This document shows, one piece after another, positions 12,801-26,734 of a DNA stretch of 64,000 nt; within the stretch, counting starts at the first letter, position 1; each line of letters starts with the position of its first letter. Where the stretch lies: contig LR746268.1 of assembly GCA_902729315.2 (NCBI GenBank), positions 4,333,501 to 4,397,500 of the forward strand, in the 5' to 3' direction. This DNA is from Spirodela intermedia. Its lineage: Eukaryota; Streptophyta; Magnoliopsida; Alismatales; Araceae. The position numbers were made by a program, and so were the translations under genes. The notes under the pieces are model-generated. The model ran no database searches and was not told the DNA's origin. It saw only the letters and a list, made by a program, of their open reading frames with translations.

Positions 12801-15800
12801 AAAAATTATTAGGATGCTATTTTTTGTGGATTAGCTATTTATTTAATCCCTTAGTGTTTTGTTTGACGGCATGCTTGATTTCCCTGCTCAGGAGCCTCAC
12901 ATGGAAGCAATGTCTCCCGGGACAAAAAATGTTCAAAACTATATTTGGAACAGGTTGTTAGTGCACGTGTATCGCGAATTTCGTGTCAAGGAGAAGCCCG
13001 GTTTCCGTCCTTGTGTTCGAGCTGATGACCTATCTTCACTATTTCCTAGTTTAACAGAAGCTTTGATTAGGAAAAGATTAAAGCATTGTGCAGATTTAAA
13101 GGTGATGGTCCTTGTTTTATAATTCTTTGAAGTTTTGATTCAATTGGCATCTGTTGAAGTACCAGTGCTGCAAGATGCAGAGATTTTTTTCATTCATTTA
13201 ACTTTATTGAATTCTATGTTGAATTCAGAATGTTTTATTGTGGTCTCCTAATATAATAATCTTCATAAAAATCCCAGAGGGGACGAACTGGAGCTTTATT
13301 TTGGGAAATGAGGTCCGATTTCCACATCCCATCAGAGGAAGAGCTTAGAAGGATGGTGACTCCTGAGAATGTAAGCTTTTCCAAATTTTATGTCAAACAT
13401 ACCTTCCATTCACGATCATAACATAAATAAAAAAGTGACAACTCTGAAGTGATAATTATGGTAAGTCAGTTATATTCTTCACCTTGTATTCGTCGGATTT
13501 TTTTCTTTAATAATAAAAATGAACGTCCAAACATTATGTAATCTGTTTCTTTTCTGATTAGCATTCAAAAAGTCATATTCAAGGTTGACTGTCACAGTAT
13601 TCTCATGGAAAACAGAAGACTATTCAAATCATTACAACTTAGCTTCTATCATAATAATCTGTGCCTAATCAGGCTAAGTGATGTTCACAACTTCTAAACA
13701 TAACATGCCATATGTTTTATGCCTTCAATTTCGTGGCCTCCCTGACTTCAAAACCTTTCAGAGTTCAAAGCTCTGAGCAGGGAAATGGCCCCAACCCCTG
13801 TTATCATACTCTCTGGACAGCAGGAATGTTCTACACCAAATGGGGCAGACTATTCAAAACTATAAAAAATGATGCATCATGCCCTTCCTCGTTAGAAATC
13901 TCCTCGGATTTATGTCAGCATGCCCACTCCTTCAATTTATCACGTATTAAAGTAAATATCTTTCCTCTGAATAGCTTTGACTTTCAAAAATGCACATCTT
14001 CCTTTTATTTCGTATGGTCTTCAGGGTTTCTTGGAGACCAAGACACCTTCTTTTCTGGTTCTCATTGGATTTCCTGTGTTGGTCCGCCTTAACTCTAAAT
14101 CCTTGAATTTTTGTCCTGGTTTGTCCCAATTTCACATGAGGCTGAGCAGCTTGGAATATAGACTCCAATGTTTCCCTAATTTTCCATGTAAATTGTGTGG
14201 TGCTGATGCCATCAGTATACAGAACAAGTCAGTTATATGTGGGTAATGTCCCATAGAGTTCATTTAGCTAACTAAGTCACTCTTTATGTCTCTAATCGCT
14301 ATCATGTTAGATATGCTTTTTGCAACTGTATGCGTACATATTGGTATGAATTTCAATTTTAAAAATCTTCTATTTTTCAAACAATTTACCAGTGCTTTTC
14401 TTTTGCTTTCTTTTGCTTTTTTAATGGGGTTTTTATGATGAAAACCTATTTCATGCATGCTCATTTTGTCAGGTTTGTTGTTATGAAAGCATGCAAGCTG
14501 GTCTTTATCGCTTAAAACAATTGGGCATTGGAAGGCTTACACATCCTATTGGTCTTTCTTCGGCAATGAATCAACTGCCTGATGAAGCCATTGCCCTCGC
14601 AGCTGCCGCACATATTGAAAGGGAACTTTTGATAACTTCATGGAATCTAAGCAGTAATTTTGTTGCTTGTACAAATCAGGTAACACTTAATTTACACAGT
14701 AATGTAACTTTTTAAATCTTGTTGACACCTGTTTTCAGCAAACAAAAATAGTTTTATGTGAATGTAAAATCATAGAGCTTTATTAGGAATATCTGGAAGA
14801 TGTATGATCTTAAGGTGTCATCACTATTGATGGATAATATAATAACATATGAAAATTCTGCACCAGTATTAACGCTGGGAAAGGTGCTCATTGGATAGAT
14901 AGTCATTTGTGAAAATTGCTGTGCTGTCATGGTTTCCAGACCCTGCGCAAAATGTGCTGACTTGTATAATTTATGTCAGTTTTTCAAGTATACTAGGTGA
15001 CCGTAGCGGGCATGCATTTGTTGTAAATTTTGCGAGTTAACTAGAACCAGTTAAAGTCCCTTGGAGCTGTGTGACGCCTTTAACACGAATTTTCCCTAAT
15101 CGCTCAACTATTGAGCCATAAGTAAACTAAAATGGGAATGGGTGATTATATCCCCAAGACAATCATCGTCTTCATGTAAATAAATTGCTCATAAAAGATT
15201 ATCAATATTTTACCCTGTGAAAAGATTCAGAAAGGGCAAAGGCTATCTGCATACTCTGATTCATACAAAAACAACGTATAGTTAATTAGGTTACTGCGTA
15301 AAAAAGTGATCAGATTCTTATTGTTGCAGTTTGTACAACATTAGGGGGCCTATTAGCTTGATAGAGTGATTAGATGGACGTAAATTTCCTTGGGTTGAAA
15401 AAAATTAGTGGTTATTAATACTTCCTAAATTGTTGTGGACAATGTGGAGGGAGAGGAATAGAAGAATCTTTGAAAGTGAATGTAAAGGTTTTCAAGTTGA
15501 AGTTTAATGAAAATTTGGTTTCAACTGTCAGCTTTGATAGCACAAAATAGTTCAGGTTGGTACAAAGAAACGCTAGCATTTTTTTCCAAGAGCTTTCTGT
15601 CTTTTTGCTTTTTATTATTTTGTCTATCGTTAATGCAAGGTTAAACTTTGGTGAGTAATCTCCATGGTCCCATCTATACTTATTTTCTATCAGTGTGTTG
15701 CTTTCCACTACCACAAAAATGTCCTGTGATTCATATTTCATGCTGAATTGTGGAAGTCTTAGGCATTATAGAGTATGTTTCATTCATCATTATGTCCACT

Positions 15801-18800
15801 GTTTCCTGAGTTGAGAACCATGTCTCAACATGGAATTATCTTTCAACTGTTTTTATCTAAAAAAGACAATGCTGCATTTTTCATTGATATCTCGATGATA
15901 TAAAGTTGAGTCAGGCTTCATGACGAGTTTCCAGTCTATTGAGCAGTGTTCCAGATACATCAAAAGAGAAAATTGGAACACTGTTTGCGGAATTCAAATT
16001 GTTCCGTCATCCATTTGTTTCCGATTCGAAATTTTGACGTGGATGTGGAGATTTTCGTAAAATATTATGCACCGGGATGCAAAAGTAAACTGAAATTTGG
16101 GATTGTGATGTGATTCTGGCCATTCTTTCTGATTTTACATGTGTTTTCACTTCTGCACTGAACTAGGATATGTCTGTCTTGGGCTTTGTGCTGAATTTAC
16201 ACTTATTTAATGTTCTTTAGGATCGGGAGAACATTGAACGATTGGAAATCACTGGTGTTGGTGATCCATCTGGGCGTGGATTAGGTTTTAGCTATGTCCG
16301 TGTTACACCCAAGGCCCCCTTGACAAGTGCAGTGGTGAAAAAGAAGGCATCTGCTGGTCGTGGGGGGTCAACAGTTACAGGAACTGACGCTGATCTTCGC
16401 AGGCTGAGCATGGATGCAGCGCGTGAGGTAGATAACCTTCATTAAGGGTCTTTTTTCAATGGATACAAAATATAACACAACCAGAAATGTTAACATTTTT
16501 GTGTAACCCCCCCTCTAGTGCTGTGTTATCAATGAAATAATCTTTTCATGCTTGCTTTCTGCATTTTATTCATCAATCATGTCATGTGGAGAGTCCCCCT
16601 CCACCCCCCAACTCACCCTCCCTAGAAAAGGAGAGGGTGGATATCCAGTAGCTCCGTTCAATGATACTAGTAATGTTTTTTGTCCAGTGAAGTACTTTCA
16701 TTTATCCTAGATTTTATCAATTTGTTTTTTATTTTGTGAGATTTTTTTTTTATGTTTTATCGTTTTTAATATGTGTTGTTCAGACATACAATAAATGTAT
16801 CGTTTTTCTTTTTTTTACTGTTTACGAATCAGTGAGTTGTATTGAAATGACTCATATGCTAGAGAATGAGTTGCACTGAAGGCGACACTGTATGGAGTTT
16901 GCCAAAATGGCATCTAATGATCCAACCATATAATGCACCACTCGGCTGAACCCGTCAAGGATGATGTCTCACATTTGTTCCAGTCTATATCGTTTTCAAA
17001 TTTGGGAAGTGAATATTCTTTTATGTTTTCTTTGTTATATTGAACTGTATGTGTTGCACTATTCACCCTAGAAAAGAATCCCAAGTGCCAATTCGGACAT
17101 AATCCAGTCATTTCTAGAGAATGACATTGTGTGAAGAAAAGATAGGTGCAATTCTTGCTGTTTGGAAATCGTCTTTAAAACTGATCGGGTGTATGCATGA
17201 TTTATCAGAAAAGAAAACTCCTTTAAATATGGGCTGAAAGCCCTATTCAAGGATAGTTTATTAAATCCAATCCGATCTGAAATTTTAGGCAATTCACCCT
17301 CTTCATACATTATTTATAATTCAAAAATGTATAAAAAATCCAGTTAATCTGATCATCAGTTTTAAATTGTTTCAATTAGCTCTCAAAATCTTAAAAAACA
17401 TTGTATTTGCTTATATTAGTATAGCCTCTAAAAGGCGGTTTCATATATTTTTTGCATGGACCCAGTCAATAAGAGGAAGGCTTGATTCTATTTTTATTGT
17501 AACTTAAACACCGGAAGATGTTTATTATCCATTCAAATATGTCAAACTGTAAAATCTTTATTATCCAGTCAGGGCCATGTAAGGAAAAACTGAAGTGTAG
17601 AAATTCCCCAAGAAATTTGATATGCAGTAAGAAGAAAAAAAAGTGATATAAGCTGTGAAACATCTATTCAGAAGCTGTTTGTTTTTTCATCAGTCCCTGC
17701 TCCGATGTTATCAGTATAATCTTTAGGTTATTTTTTTGCTTCTGCACTCATCAATCTGATCTATTTACAGTAGTAAGAAATTATATTTTAAATTTTTTTG
17801 CTCTTATTCTTAATGAACAAGGATATTATTCTGTTCTACTTTAATGCTGAACTCTAATCCATATGTTCAAATCGTAGAGATTTGTTTTCGTCACTATTTC
17901 TTTTAGATATTAGACTTTGTATTCAGTAAATATGCCTGGTCATCCATAGTCTCTTCAGTCTTCTTTTATTAAGTGATAAGTTTATTGAACTGTAAAATCA
18001 GTATATTTTCCTTACAAATTATAACTCTTAATTGAGTAGATCCATGGAATGGACTTCATTTAATACGCTTACTGACATTTCCATTGTTTTTGTTATTCTT
18101 CACTGCTTTTATAGCTTCTTGATTGGCATGACCTAATTAAGAAGAAAAACCTAGCTCACATGATATAAATCAGGACCTAATGTTCCCATGAATCTTATCA
18201 ACTTTAAAAAAAATGTGGTCGAATAAATGCTTTCATATTCAATTAAATATGGTCTCCTTGTTCAAGTTAGTGAACTACTTAACTCAAAACCAATTGGTAA
18301 TTAGCAGAGTAGGTCCATATTGATGATTATGGGTTATTTTTGTTATAAGTAAATAGATCTGTAACATGCTTCTCACATGCAAGCTTACATTTTAGGCTTT
18401 ATCATGTAGACAGCATAGAATGGGTATGTTCAGTTAGTCTACAAGCAAAGATTGTCTCTGATATGATGCTACATTTATTAGACCATCCAACTCATAACTG
18501 ATTGAAATGAGTATATTCGGCTTATGTTTATAAATACAGGTTTACTTTCGTAATACCCAGTTCAAAACCTTCTTTAACAGTGCAGCTACATAAAAATGCT
18601 TAGATATTTTTCCCAAAATAAGGTGGAGCTATTTTTTCCCTTAGAGAGCTAGTACCCCAAGTTTTCAATTATTGAACTAGCTACTTCTATTTTGTTGTGT
18701 GCATTGGGCCTTTGTGGTTATGGTTTTTTCAAGTAGGCAAGGGAAATTGGAAGCAAATGTATTAAGGTGCTTGTTTAAGCGCAATAGCTCATCAAGACCG

Positions 18801-21800
18801 TTTAAAAGTTCCTCATTCGTCTGATTTTAATGTCCCCGATTATCTCTGTTTGTTGCTTCCTAGGTTCTCTTGAAGTTCAATGTTCCTGATGAACAAATTG
18901 GGAAGTTGACGAGGTGGCACCGAATTGCAATGGTGCGAAGACTTTCAAGTGAGCAAGCTGCTTCTGGTGTCACTGTTGATGCAGCTGCCCTCAGCAAGTT
19001 TGCACGTGGACAGAGGATGTCCTTCCTTCAGCTTCAGCAGCAAACCAAAGAGAAGTGTCAAGAGATCTGGGATCGACAAATTCAGAGTCTTACTGCTGCA
19101 GTAGGCGACGAGAATGAGAGCGATTCTGGAGCAAATAGTGATCTTGATTCTTTTGCTGGGGACCTTGAAAATTTGTTGGATGCAGAAGAGTGTGAGGAAG
19201 GTGAAGAGGGACATTTTGATTCTAAATCTGACAAAGCTGACGTTGTTAAAGGACTCAAAATGAGGAGGTGCCCGTCTCAGGCTCAAACAAAAGAAGAAAT
19301 TGAAGATGATGAAGCTGAGGCTGCTATAATCCTAAGATTACTTGAAGGTATGAAGAATTTGCCTGTCACATGCCTGACTTTGATTTTTATTTGAACTTAT
19401 CCTGATTTCATTTGAACTCATCCAGCATGATAAAAGTTCTTCCTTGTGTTCTCCTTACGTTAGTAAAGTTGGATTTCTTTTTCTTCTTTGGCTTGATGGG
19501 GAATGGTACTATCAAAGTCTAGAAATATAAATTATTTTTAGTATGTGGATGTACATCATCTTCAACAGTTATATTTTTCATTTCTTCTGCTCCATAAGCC
19601 TCTTTTCCGGATACAAAGGGTCTTCTCCTTGTAGTTGTTGGTAATCGTGGAATAAGCTAGTGACATATGCATAAATATCAAACCAGGATATTAGCACAGA
19701 ACGTTAAAATATTGAACTGAACGATACTTGCACTGCTAACATAGTCCATACACACAAAAACAGTAGAATAGATGCTTGCTTTAGATCAGCATTCTATTGC
19801 TGAAGATAATTAGATACATAGTTTGGATGGAAGCAAGCTTAAAGGATGTGCCCATTGGAACCAGGCACGGCCTCAAATGCTTTGCACAGAAAAGCTTTCC
19901 ATAGGTTTAGTTGTTTCTCTTTGAAATTCATTTAAAGATGGGAAAATGCTCAGCAGTCATTTTTTAAAAACTGTTTCCAGGCGGTGCGATCACAACTAAA
20001 AATCTACTTTCAGAAATTGATGTGTGTGAATGATCTATGAAAGGCTAGAGTGCCGAGGTTGAGTGGGATGACATTAAGTTCCTTTCGAAACGGAAAGAGT
20101 GTTCTCAGTTGGGAAAATGATGTTGAAGTTTATGTCGATTGTACAAAAGCATGTGTCTTGATTCAAGTTCCTTACAGAATGCACTTGGACAAATTCCTGA
20201 CATCTGAGGTCCAATCTCTCCAAGTTTATTTGCCTAAATAGAAGCACCTTGTAGGCCTAGTCTTATCTCTGACAACAAAGAGGGAAAGATGCGCAATATG
20301 AGATCATTATTTGGCATGTTGGTTTCAAAGACATGGTGCCTAAGTGGTTTTGAGAAGTTCCTCAGGAAATTGAACTGCTAAATAGTATGTTTTACCGGCT
20401 GAACGAACCTCTTAAGCAGTAGAGTTGGAACTTAGATATGCGAACAAGCTGTAGATATTGAGCAGAAAAAACAAAACCTATGAAAGAAAACAAAAACGCC
20501 AATATTGTTTCTTGAAGCAAAAATATGCTGAATGTATATGGTGGATGAATAAAGTGGAGAGGAGACGTGTGGCTAAACGGGGATAAGAATGTAACCTTCA
20601 TGGTAGGTTGGTCTAATATTAGCCAGTTTGAAATTGATTGTGTCCAAGTGAGGGAAGCAGGAGTTCATAAGAATGAAGAACTTCAGTGAATTTTTCTAAT
20701 GTTCTTTTTGAGAGAAAGTTTTATGGGTCCCACCAGTGGTTGTTGGTTATCTTTCTAGAATTGTTGAAACTTAGATTGAAAGGATTACAAAGCAATTTGT
20801 TGACAAATTGAGCTTTTGAATTACCAGGGCCAGCGTGCTTGTCTGATGATCGACAAGCATTTTTAGTGTATTAACCAGAAAGGTCGAATTACCACCTGTA
20901 GGTGAATGAGAAAGAAATGCCCTATGCACCAAGCCTTCCAACTTCACTAAAATTATATGGGAGGACTGAGATTGAGAACTTGTAGAACTTGTAGACAGCA
21001 TTTGGAATTATTTTCAGGTATCGTGTACGACGATGAACATGAAGTGGATAGAATTCTATCTGCCTTTCTAAAAGACTCATTTGTCCTTGATAATTTCCTG
21101 TCACGTCATGAACTTTTAGATCATAACGGGAGCTACAGGCAAGAAGAAATATCATGTTTCAGAGGTTCTAGTCTTTCTGGTCTTACATCAGGCGCCCAAC
21201 AACTGTTCTGAAATAATCAGCCTGCTGACAATCGGCTTCAGTGAATGAGACAGAGACTTCAATTTTAATTATGGTTCAGATTTCAGCCACCAGGAGTCTT
21301 ACCTGTTTTGTCCATGTCAAACTTGCTCTATAAATTTGACACTGATATTGAGGTTTAAGTAAATAGGAATAACAGCTTGCTCGCCAACGTTGTAGAAAAT
21401 TATCCATGCATGATTTGCCTCCATCAATCGTGTAAATGACCGTTTCATTTTTCTGGCAAATTCACACATCTCTCATGTTCCCTTATCCGTTCATTTTAGC
21501 TGTTGTACCCACCACTTGTGTCCCGACAATTGACCTCTATGTTTGTGCAATGGAGTCAAATTGTTTTCTTCCGGCTTTAATTACTCGTATGTTTGTTGTT
21601 TGTTGGTTGTATCTTGCACGTGCTTTGTGGATAGTTATTGGGCCCAGTATACATATATTCATAGAATACATGAATATATGCCCATTCATACGCGCACATT
21701 CACATGCTTTGCATCCCCCTATATCATTGAAGTGAGGGAGAGGGAGAGTACCCGCATTTATCTTTAATGAGGATTACTTACGGTTAACTTGAATGGTGCT

Positions 21801-23182
21801 TCACTGGATTCAAATTTTACAGCTGTTAGTTACACAGATATAGACAATAGCACAAGAGACTTCTAACAAAGTTTGCATTATATTGATTGCATTGACTTTT
21901 TGTAGATGATGAGACAGAGCTGAAGAAAAAGAAGATTCAACCTCCGGTGGCTGGATTTGCTACTCAGTTTGGTTCTGAAAGTGATGATGTTACCAAGAAA
22001 AGTACTATTATCAAACGAATTGTTACTACATTACCACAACCTACTTCCTCATTTACTTCAAAGGAGATTAGCATGAGAGAGCCAAAGGAGGTACGTTCTA
22101 GCAAATTTATCCTCCGAATCCCAAAGTTTTTTTTTTCCCAACAAATAGCATTTTACTGCTAGTAGTGCAAGTTTGAAGGCTTCGGGATGGGTAAGTATGC
22201 ATTAAACGTTGGTGATTATGTTTACTTCAATGACATGCTGTCAGCTTGACAGACGGTTTATAAAGCAGTTGACGGGCTCAACCTGTGATTTCTCAATTTT
22301 ATTGCAATAGACCAAAGCATGTGTAAATTATGTTGCATGCATGCAGAGGGAATCCCTTCTTACTGAAAAAATTCTCCCTGTGAAGGGAAAAGTGGTAAAG
22401 GCTGATGAAAAGACTGATGAGCTACTTACTGGCTCAACCAAAAAGCAATACAAAACCTCAAAAGATGGGCAAAAGGTAGGGACCTTCTTTTCATCTCTTA
22501 TATATCTACAAATGTACAATTGTTCATAAACACTACTTTGAATTACTTTTTTTTTTGGAGTAGTACACAATTACAATTTCCAATACGTTTGTACCAGAAA
22601 ACCATTGGCTTCCCAGAACTCCAAACTGTCATTTAGGGGATTAAAAGCTAGAGAATATTTTTAGTACCTTTTTATGGTTGGTGAATAAAGTGATTTATTT
22701 AAGCATTGTTTTACTTAAGAACTCTTACAAAAAGAACAGCGGGGTGTTAACTCTCCAGGATACAAAATGACGCTGCAAAAAAACAGCGGCAATTGCCTTT
22801 GCGCTGAATGCAGATGTATCAAGACGGTAGATGAACACATTAGAATCAACAAACCACAAACATGAAAACAACACTACTCATACATTTTATAAAATTTTCC
22901 AACTCAGTTTGCATGAAGTTAATTTCCTTGCAGAATCCTCACGTATATCTAGTTATTCACGCAACCCATCATAGAACAAACAATGATTTTAGGTTGTCTT
23001 CCAAAACCTTCCTCAAAACCGCTGTCTTCTGTAGACTCACTCATCCGTGTCCTTTAGTACGAGGGAAACAAGCAATCTTGCATTGTTCGTGAATGGCAAC
23101 TGCATTCATAGAGTGCGATTTGTGATGGATTGTCCCTCTGTGGTCGGATCTAAGTTCCAGAGAATCACCTCTGCTTGAGTAA

Positions 23183-23237
<55 letters not shown>

Positions 23238-25811
23238 GGTCATCAATCATCAAATTCTCCATAAATGTTATCTAGATGTCATCTGCTCTCAGTACGTTAG
23301 TCCCTATCTTAATCTCTCCTCCTCACTTCTTCCCTTCTTATTTCCTATCACAATCTCTCGGTCAGGGCCATTGAGCTTCTTCTTCACAAAGAATTTTTCA
23401 TCAAAACTGAATTTCTCCAGAGTTATCAGGCCCTCACAAATGTTGCAAACCCTGAGACAATTTTGGTGTGTTTACTGACCTAGATGTGGCAATCCTTGCC
23501 ACCCTCCCCCTCTTCTCCGGACTATCCTTGCCCCAGGGGATGCATCGATGGAGACTATCTTGTGGTTATAAACCTGAGGGTTTGCTACCTTGATCTGGGC
23601 TGTACCCTTTTTATGGTGGTATGGGATATCCTATGGATCCTCCTCTGTGAGGTTGTGGAAACTTTATTCGACGAAATTCGTCAGTGAATCTACTGTTTCC
23701 TTTGGTGCACCTGGCAAAATGCCTTGAAGAATTTAAATTATGTTTTGAGGGAAAAATGAGCGAAGTGGACCACTGTTGAAGCATGAGAAACCAAAAGGAG
23801 CGAAGTGTGTGAGTGGTTTCTGATACTGTTAGAACAAGAACACTTTTCTGAAGTTGCTTGCAAATTCAGAAGTGACACTGTACCCCGTTGACTTTAGTTC
23901 TCTAATAGAGGCGTTGTCGCATCATAATTTTTTTTTTGCTTAATTTAGCATGCCCTATTGGTAAATAGCCCTAGTCACAAGAGTGTTATGGACATATAGT
24001 TTTCTAGCTAACCTTTTGTGGTCAAATTCGTATGTGATTTTAGTTTCCACAACAGCATCGTTTGAAATTCCGACGTTCGAACTAGCATCTTGTCAGATCA
24101 GTTTCTTATTTTACGAGCTAATTTGACTAGTAGTCGTTTCTATTTACGTGATCTTTGAAAATTCAGGTTACCAAAGAGAAGAAGACAACTGACAAACCAG
24201 TTCGAGAAAGCTTTGTCTGTGGAGCCTGCGGTCAGGTGAGTGAGTTGGAAATATCAGGAAGCAACAGCTTGATGATTTTTAGACGGCTCCTGTTGGGAAA
24301 CATTGATGAATATCTTTATTCTGCAGATGGGTCACATGAGGACGAACAAGAATTGCCCGAAATATGGAGAAGAGTTAGAGACAGCAGAAGTAGAAAGCGT
24401 TCCATCAAAATCTCATCCATCTGAAGCTGTGACCCAACTTCTACCAAAGACGGCAAACAAGAAACTGGCAAAGACAGAAGCATCTGAAGGTGCCGAGAGA
24501 CCAGCGATAAAAGCCCCAGTGAAGATTCTCCCTTTGAAGTTCAAGTATGGTCCTCCAGAAACTCAGCTCGAGAAGATCTCACCGGGACCACAGAGTTCAG
24601 AGAGACAGACAGCCTCGAATGCCGGAATGGGGGGGGCTCAACCATCGAAAAAGATCAAAAAAATCATCATCTCCAATAAAACGAAGTCTCAGGATACTCA
24701 ACAGGAAGTGCAAAGGCCTGCTGTTGTGATACGGATACCAGCCGAGTCTGATAGGGACCAACCTCGCAAGAAAATCATCTTTAAACAGACCAAGGGCGCA
24801 AGTAATCAGGAAACTATCGGACAGACTCCTGAGATGGGTGTGGATGATGGATTCCGAAAGATTAAGAAAATCACCGAACTGGCCAGTACAGAGACACCTA
24901 GCAAGCATCCAACCCCGTGGTTAGCGGATGAGGTCAGAAAGGGTAAGTCAACAGGAGGAAGGAAGTCCTTGAAAGAAGAAGAAAAAAAAAAGAGAAAAGA
25001 GAGGATAAACGAGGAGAGAAATCGAAGGATGCTTGAGGAAGAGAGGCAGATTCAAGAGCAGCAGAGACTCCTCGAAATTAAGAGATATGAAGACGCCGAA
25101 TGGGAGGACAAGCAGAAAGAAGTTAAGAAGAAGGAAAAGAAGAAAAAGAAGCCTCTGCTCAAAGATGAATACGCAGAGGAATTTAGGGCAAGCCGGAGTG
25201 ACAGAAGGATACCTGAAAGGGACCGAGCAGCTAAGAGGCGGGCTGTGGTTGATTTGGTGCGTGATGCTGCAGAATATGCACCGCCAACAAAGCGCCGTCG
25301 AGGAGGAGAGGTAGATCTGTTTCCCTTTTCATTTAAAATACTGATCCTTTCTTTTTTTTTATTAGTTTTCTTCAACCATTTATGTCTGTGATTTTTATTT
25401 TTTATTTATTTTATTTTGGGAATATCTGGCATCTCTGTTTTTCAGGTACTACTATGCAACATCTTGGAGAATATAGTGGACAGCTTGAGAGACCGCAATG
25501 AGGTTTCGTACCTCTTCCTCAAGCCCGTTTCAAAGAAGGAGGCCCCGGACTACCTGGACATCATCAAACGCCCGATGGATCTTGCGGCCATTAAAGAGAA
25601 AGTGAGGAGAATGGAATACAAGGGCAGAGAGGACTTTAGGCACGATGTCTGGCAGATCACCTTCAATGCACATAGGTACAACGACGGGCGGAACCCTGGA
25701 ATCCCTCCGCTAGCTGATCAGCTCCTTGAGCTCTGTGACTATCTGTTGGAACAGAACGACCAGGGCTTGACTGAGGCTGAATCTGGAATTGAGCACTTGA
25801 AAGAAGATTGA
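821..25811 (+). CDS. TAF1: TFIID subunit TAF1 (HAF-type histone acetyltransferase), 5' partial
   Basis: Largest TFIID subunit, a nuclear scaffold for TBP and promoter binding. Visible exons: 821-956, 2388-2538, 5693-6725, 7930-8132, 8293-8530, 11506-11842, 12892-13101, 13278-13370, 14473-14679, 16221-16427, 18864-19347, 21906-22090, 22347-22475, 24167-24235, 24327-25310, 25446-25811. All junctions are GT-AG and keep frame, giving about 1676 residues. Order of parts: an acidic N-terminal region with a conserved segment VILRFSEIFGIHEP; a plant-type ubiquitin-like domain (about 473-547); the central DUF3591/HAT core (about 600-1010, including SSTDYLLVRS and VTGTDADLRRLSMDAARE); a CCHC zinc knuckle with C1222, C1225, H1230, C1237; a Lys/Glu-rich coiled-coil-like stretch; and one C-terminal bromodomain with YND at the acetyl-lysine site. 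Plant HAF proteins run near 1.9 kb of residues, so roughly 200 N-terminal residues are missing. Introns reach about 3 kb. Stop is TGA at 25809. Confidence 0.93.
10021..10042. repeat. Short perfect inverted repeat in a TAF1 intron
   Basis: Eight-base arms (TCTACAGA and TCTGTAGA) flank a six-base spacer. It lies in the 3 kb intron 8531-11505. About 80 bases downstream is a TATATAAA stretch followed by pyrimidine-rich sequence, which could be the relic of an element, but no terminal repeats or coding remnants are visible. Confidence 0.5.
23185..23234. repeat. (TC)n microsatellite, TAF1 intron
   Basis: Uninterrupted TC dinucleotide tract of 50 bases inside the TAF1 intron between 22476 and 24166. 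Likely length-polymorphic. Confidence 0.97.
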
Positions 25812-26393
25812 CCGACACACCTACTTATCTATAATGCTGTGGAGAGAGAGCCCCTCACTAGTTTTTAACAGATGTAGAGAGAGAAAGTAGAGATTCGTCT
25901 GTTCTGAACCCAAACAGACTACAGAAAGAAACCCACCCACGAAAAAAGTAGAAAAAAGTAGAAAACGTTGCACTCGTATGCTTTCCTCAGGCTGTTGGTA
26001 GGTAGGTAGCCTGTGACTAGGCACCGTTGTCTCTGTAGTCAACGTCTCTGGCTGCTCTGTAAATAATTATTTTATTTATGTTGAATGATTCATGTGAATC
26101 CTGCTTCAATGGTGATTCTTGTGATGATGAAATGTGGCCTCACCTTTCTCACCAACCGTTGATCCCACAGTCAACCGCATAGGCCTTTCTCCTTCCCCTT
26201 ACAGAAACTTGCCCCTTGAAAGAACTGAGAGAGTGTTATCTAAAAGTCAACGGCTTGGGACTTATATATATCTTCCTATAATAATTTATCTATCTATCTA
26301 TATATTACATGACTGAGGTTCATCATATTTTCTTATCTGAGACTTTGGAAATCTATTTATTAACATCATAAGAAAATCCGCCTGGGGGTGTAA
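25812..26393. other. TAF1 3' flank / 3' UTR
   Basis: Contains the presumed TAF1 3' UTR, which cannot be bounded by eye, followed by AT-rich spacer with TATC/TATA-type simple sequence near 26265-26305. No ORF of note is present on either strand. Confidence 0.6.
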
Positions 26394-26458
26394 TGGGCCC
26401 CAATTGTCCTTAATTTTGGGCTGTAATCCGGTGACAAAATCAGGCCCATATCGGCCCA
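26394..26458 (+). promoter_or_regulatory. Site II (TGGGCC/T) motif cluster of the SKIP promoter
   Basis: Four site II-type elements occur within 65 bases: TGGGCC at 26394, TGGGCT at 26417, and the reverse form GGCCCA at 26443 and 26453. They sit 40-105 bases upstream of the SKIP TATA box. Such motifs are known TCP-factor sites in promoters of plant housekeeping and growth genes. Activity here is inferred. Confidence 0.65.
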
Positions 26459-26497
26459 GTCCCTAATAGGGAGGGGAAAAGAAAGGGGGAGGGGGCC

Positions 26498-26505
26498 TAT
26501 ATATA
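26498..26505 (+). promoter_or_regulatory. TATA box of SKIP
   Basis: TATATATA, preceded by a G/A-rich stretch and followed by C-rich sequence. It lies 237 bases upstream of the SKIP start codon. Transcription would begin near 26530, giving a leader of about 200 bases that is pyrimidine-rich and carries a telo-box-like CCCTAACCCC near 26580. Confidence 0.65.
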
Positions 26506-26734
26506 CCCCTGCCTGACAAAAGGATGATCGTCATCCAAGTTTGCCTCATCGAAGACCTCTAAAGGCTTCTCTATCTTGCCCTAACCCCTTCTCTACCCCC
26601 GAGCTCTCCGCCGATTCCCCCCGAGGTAGATCTTCTGCTCGAGTTCGTCGATCGAGGGCGTCTGCCTCCTCCCACCAATCCGTTTCTTCTCCTGAAGTTT
26701 CTCTTCCGACGGTAGGGCGAAAGCTTCGGTCGCT

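Noticed and set aside
20041-20241. Codon-like stretch in a TAF1 intron, considered as retroelement remnant
   Set aside because: No retroelement motif and no flanking structure; TAF1 reads across cleanly from 19347 to 21906.
26524-26562. Upstream ORF of 12 codons before SKIP
   Set aside because: The TATA box at 26498 predicts transcription starting near 26530, so this ATG is probably not in the mRNA.
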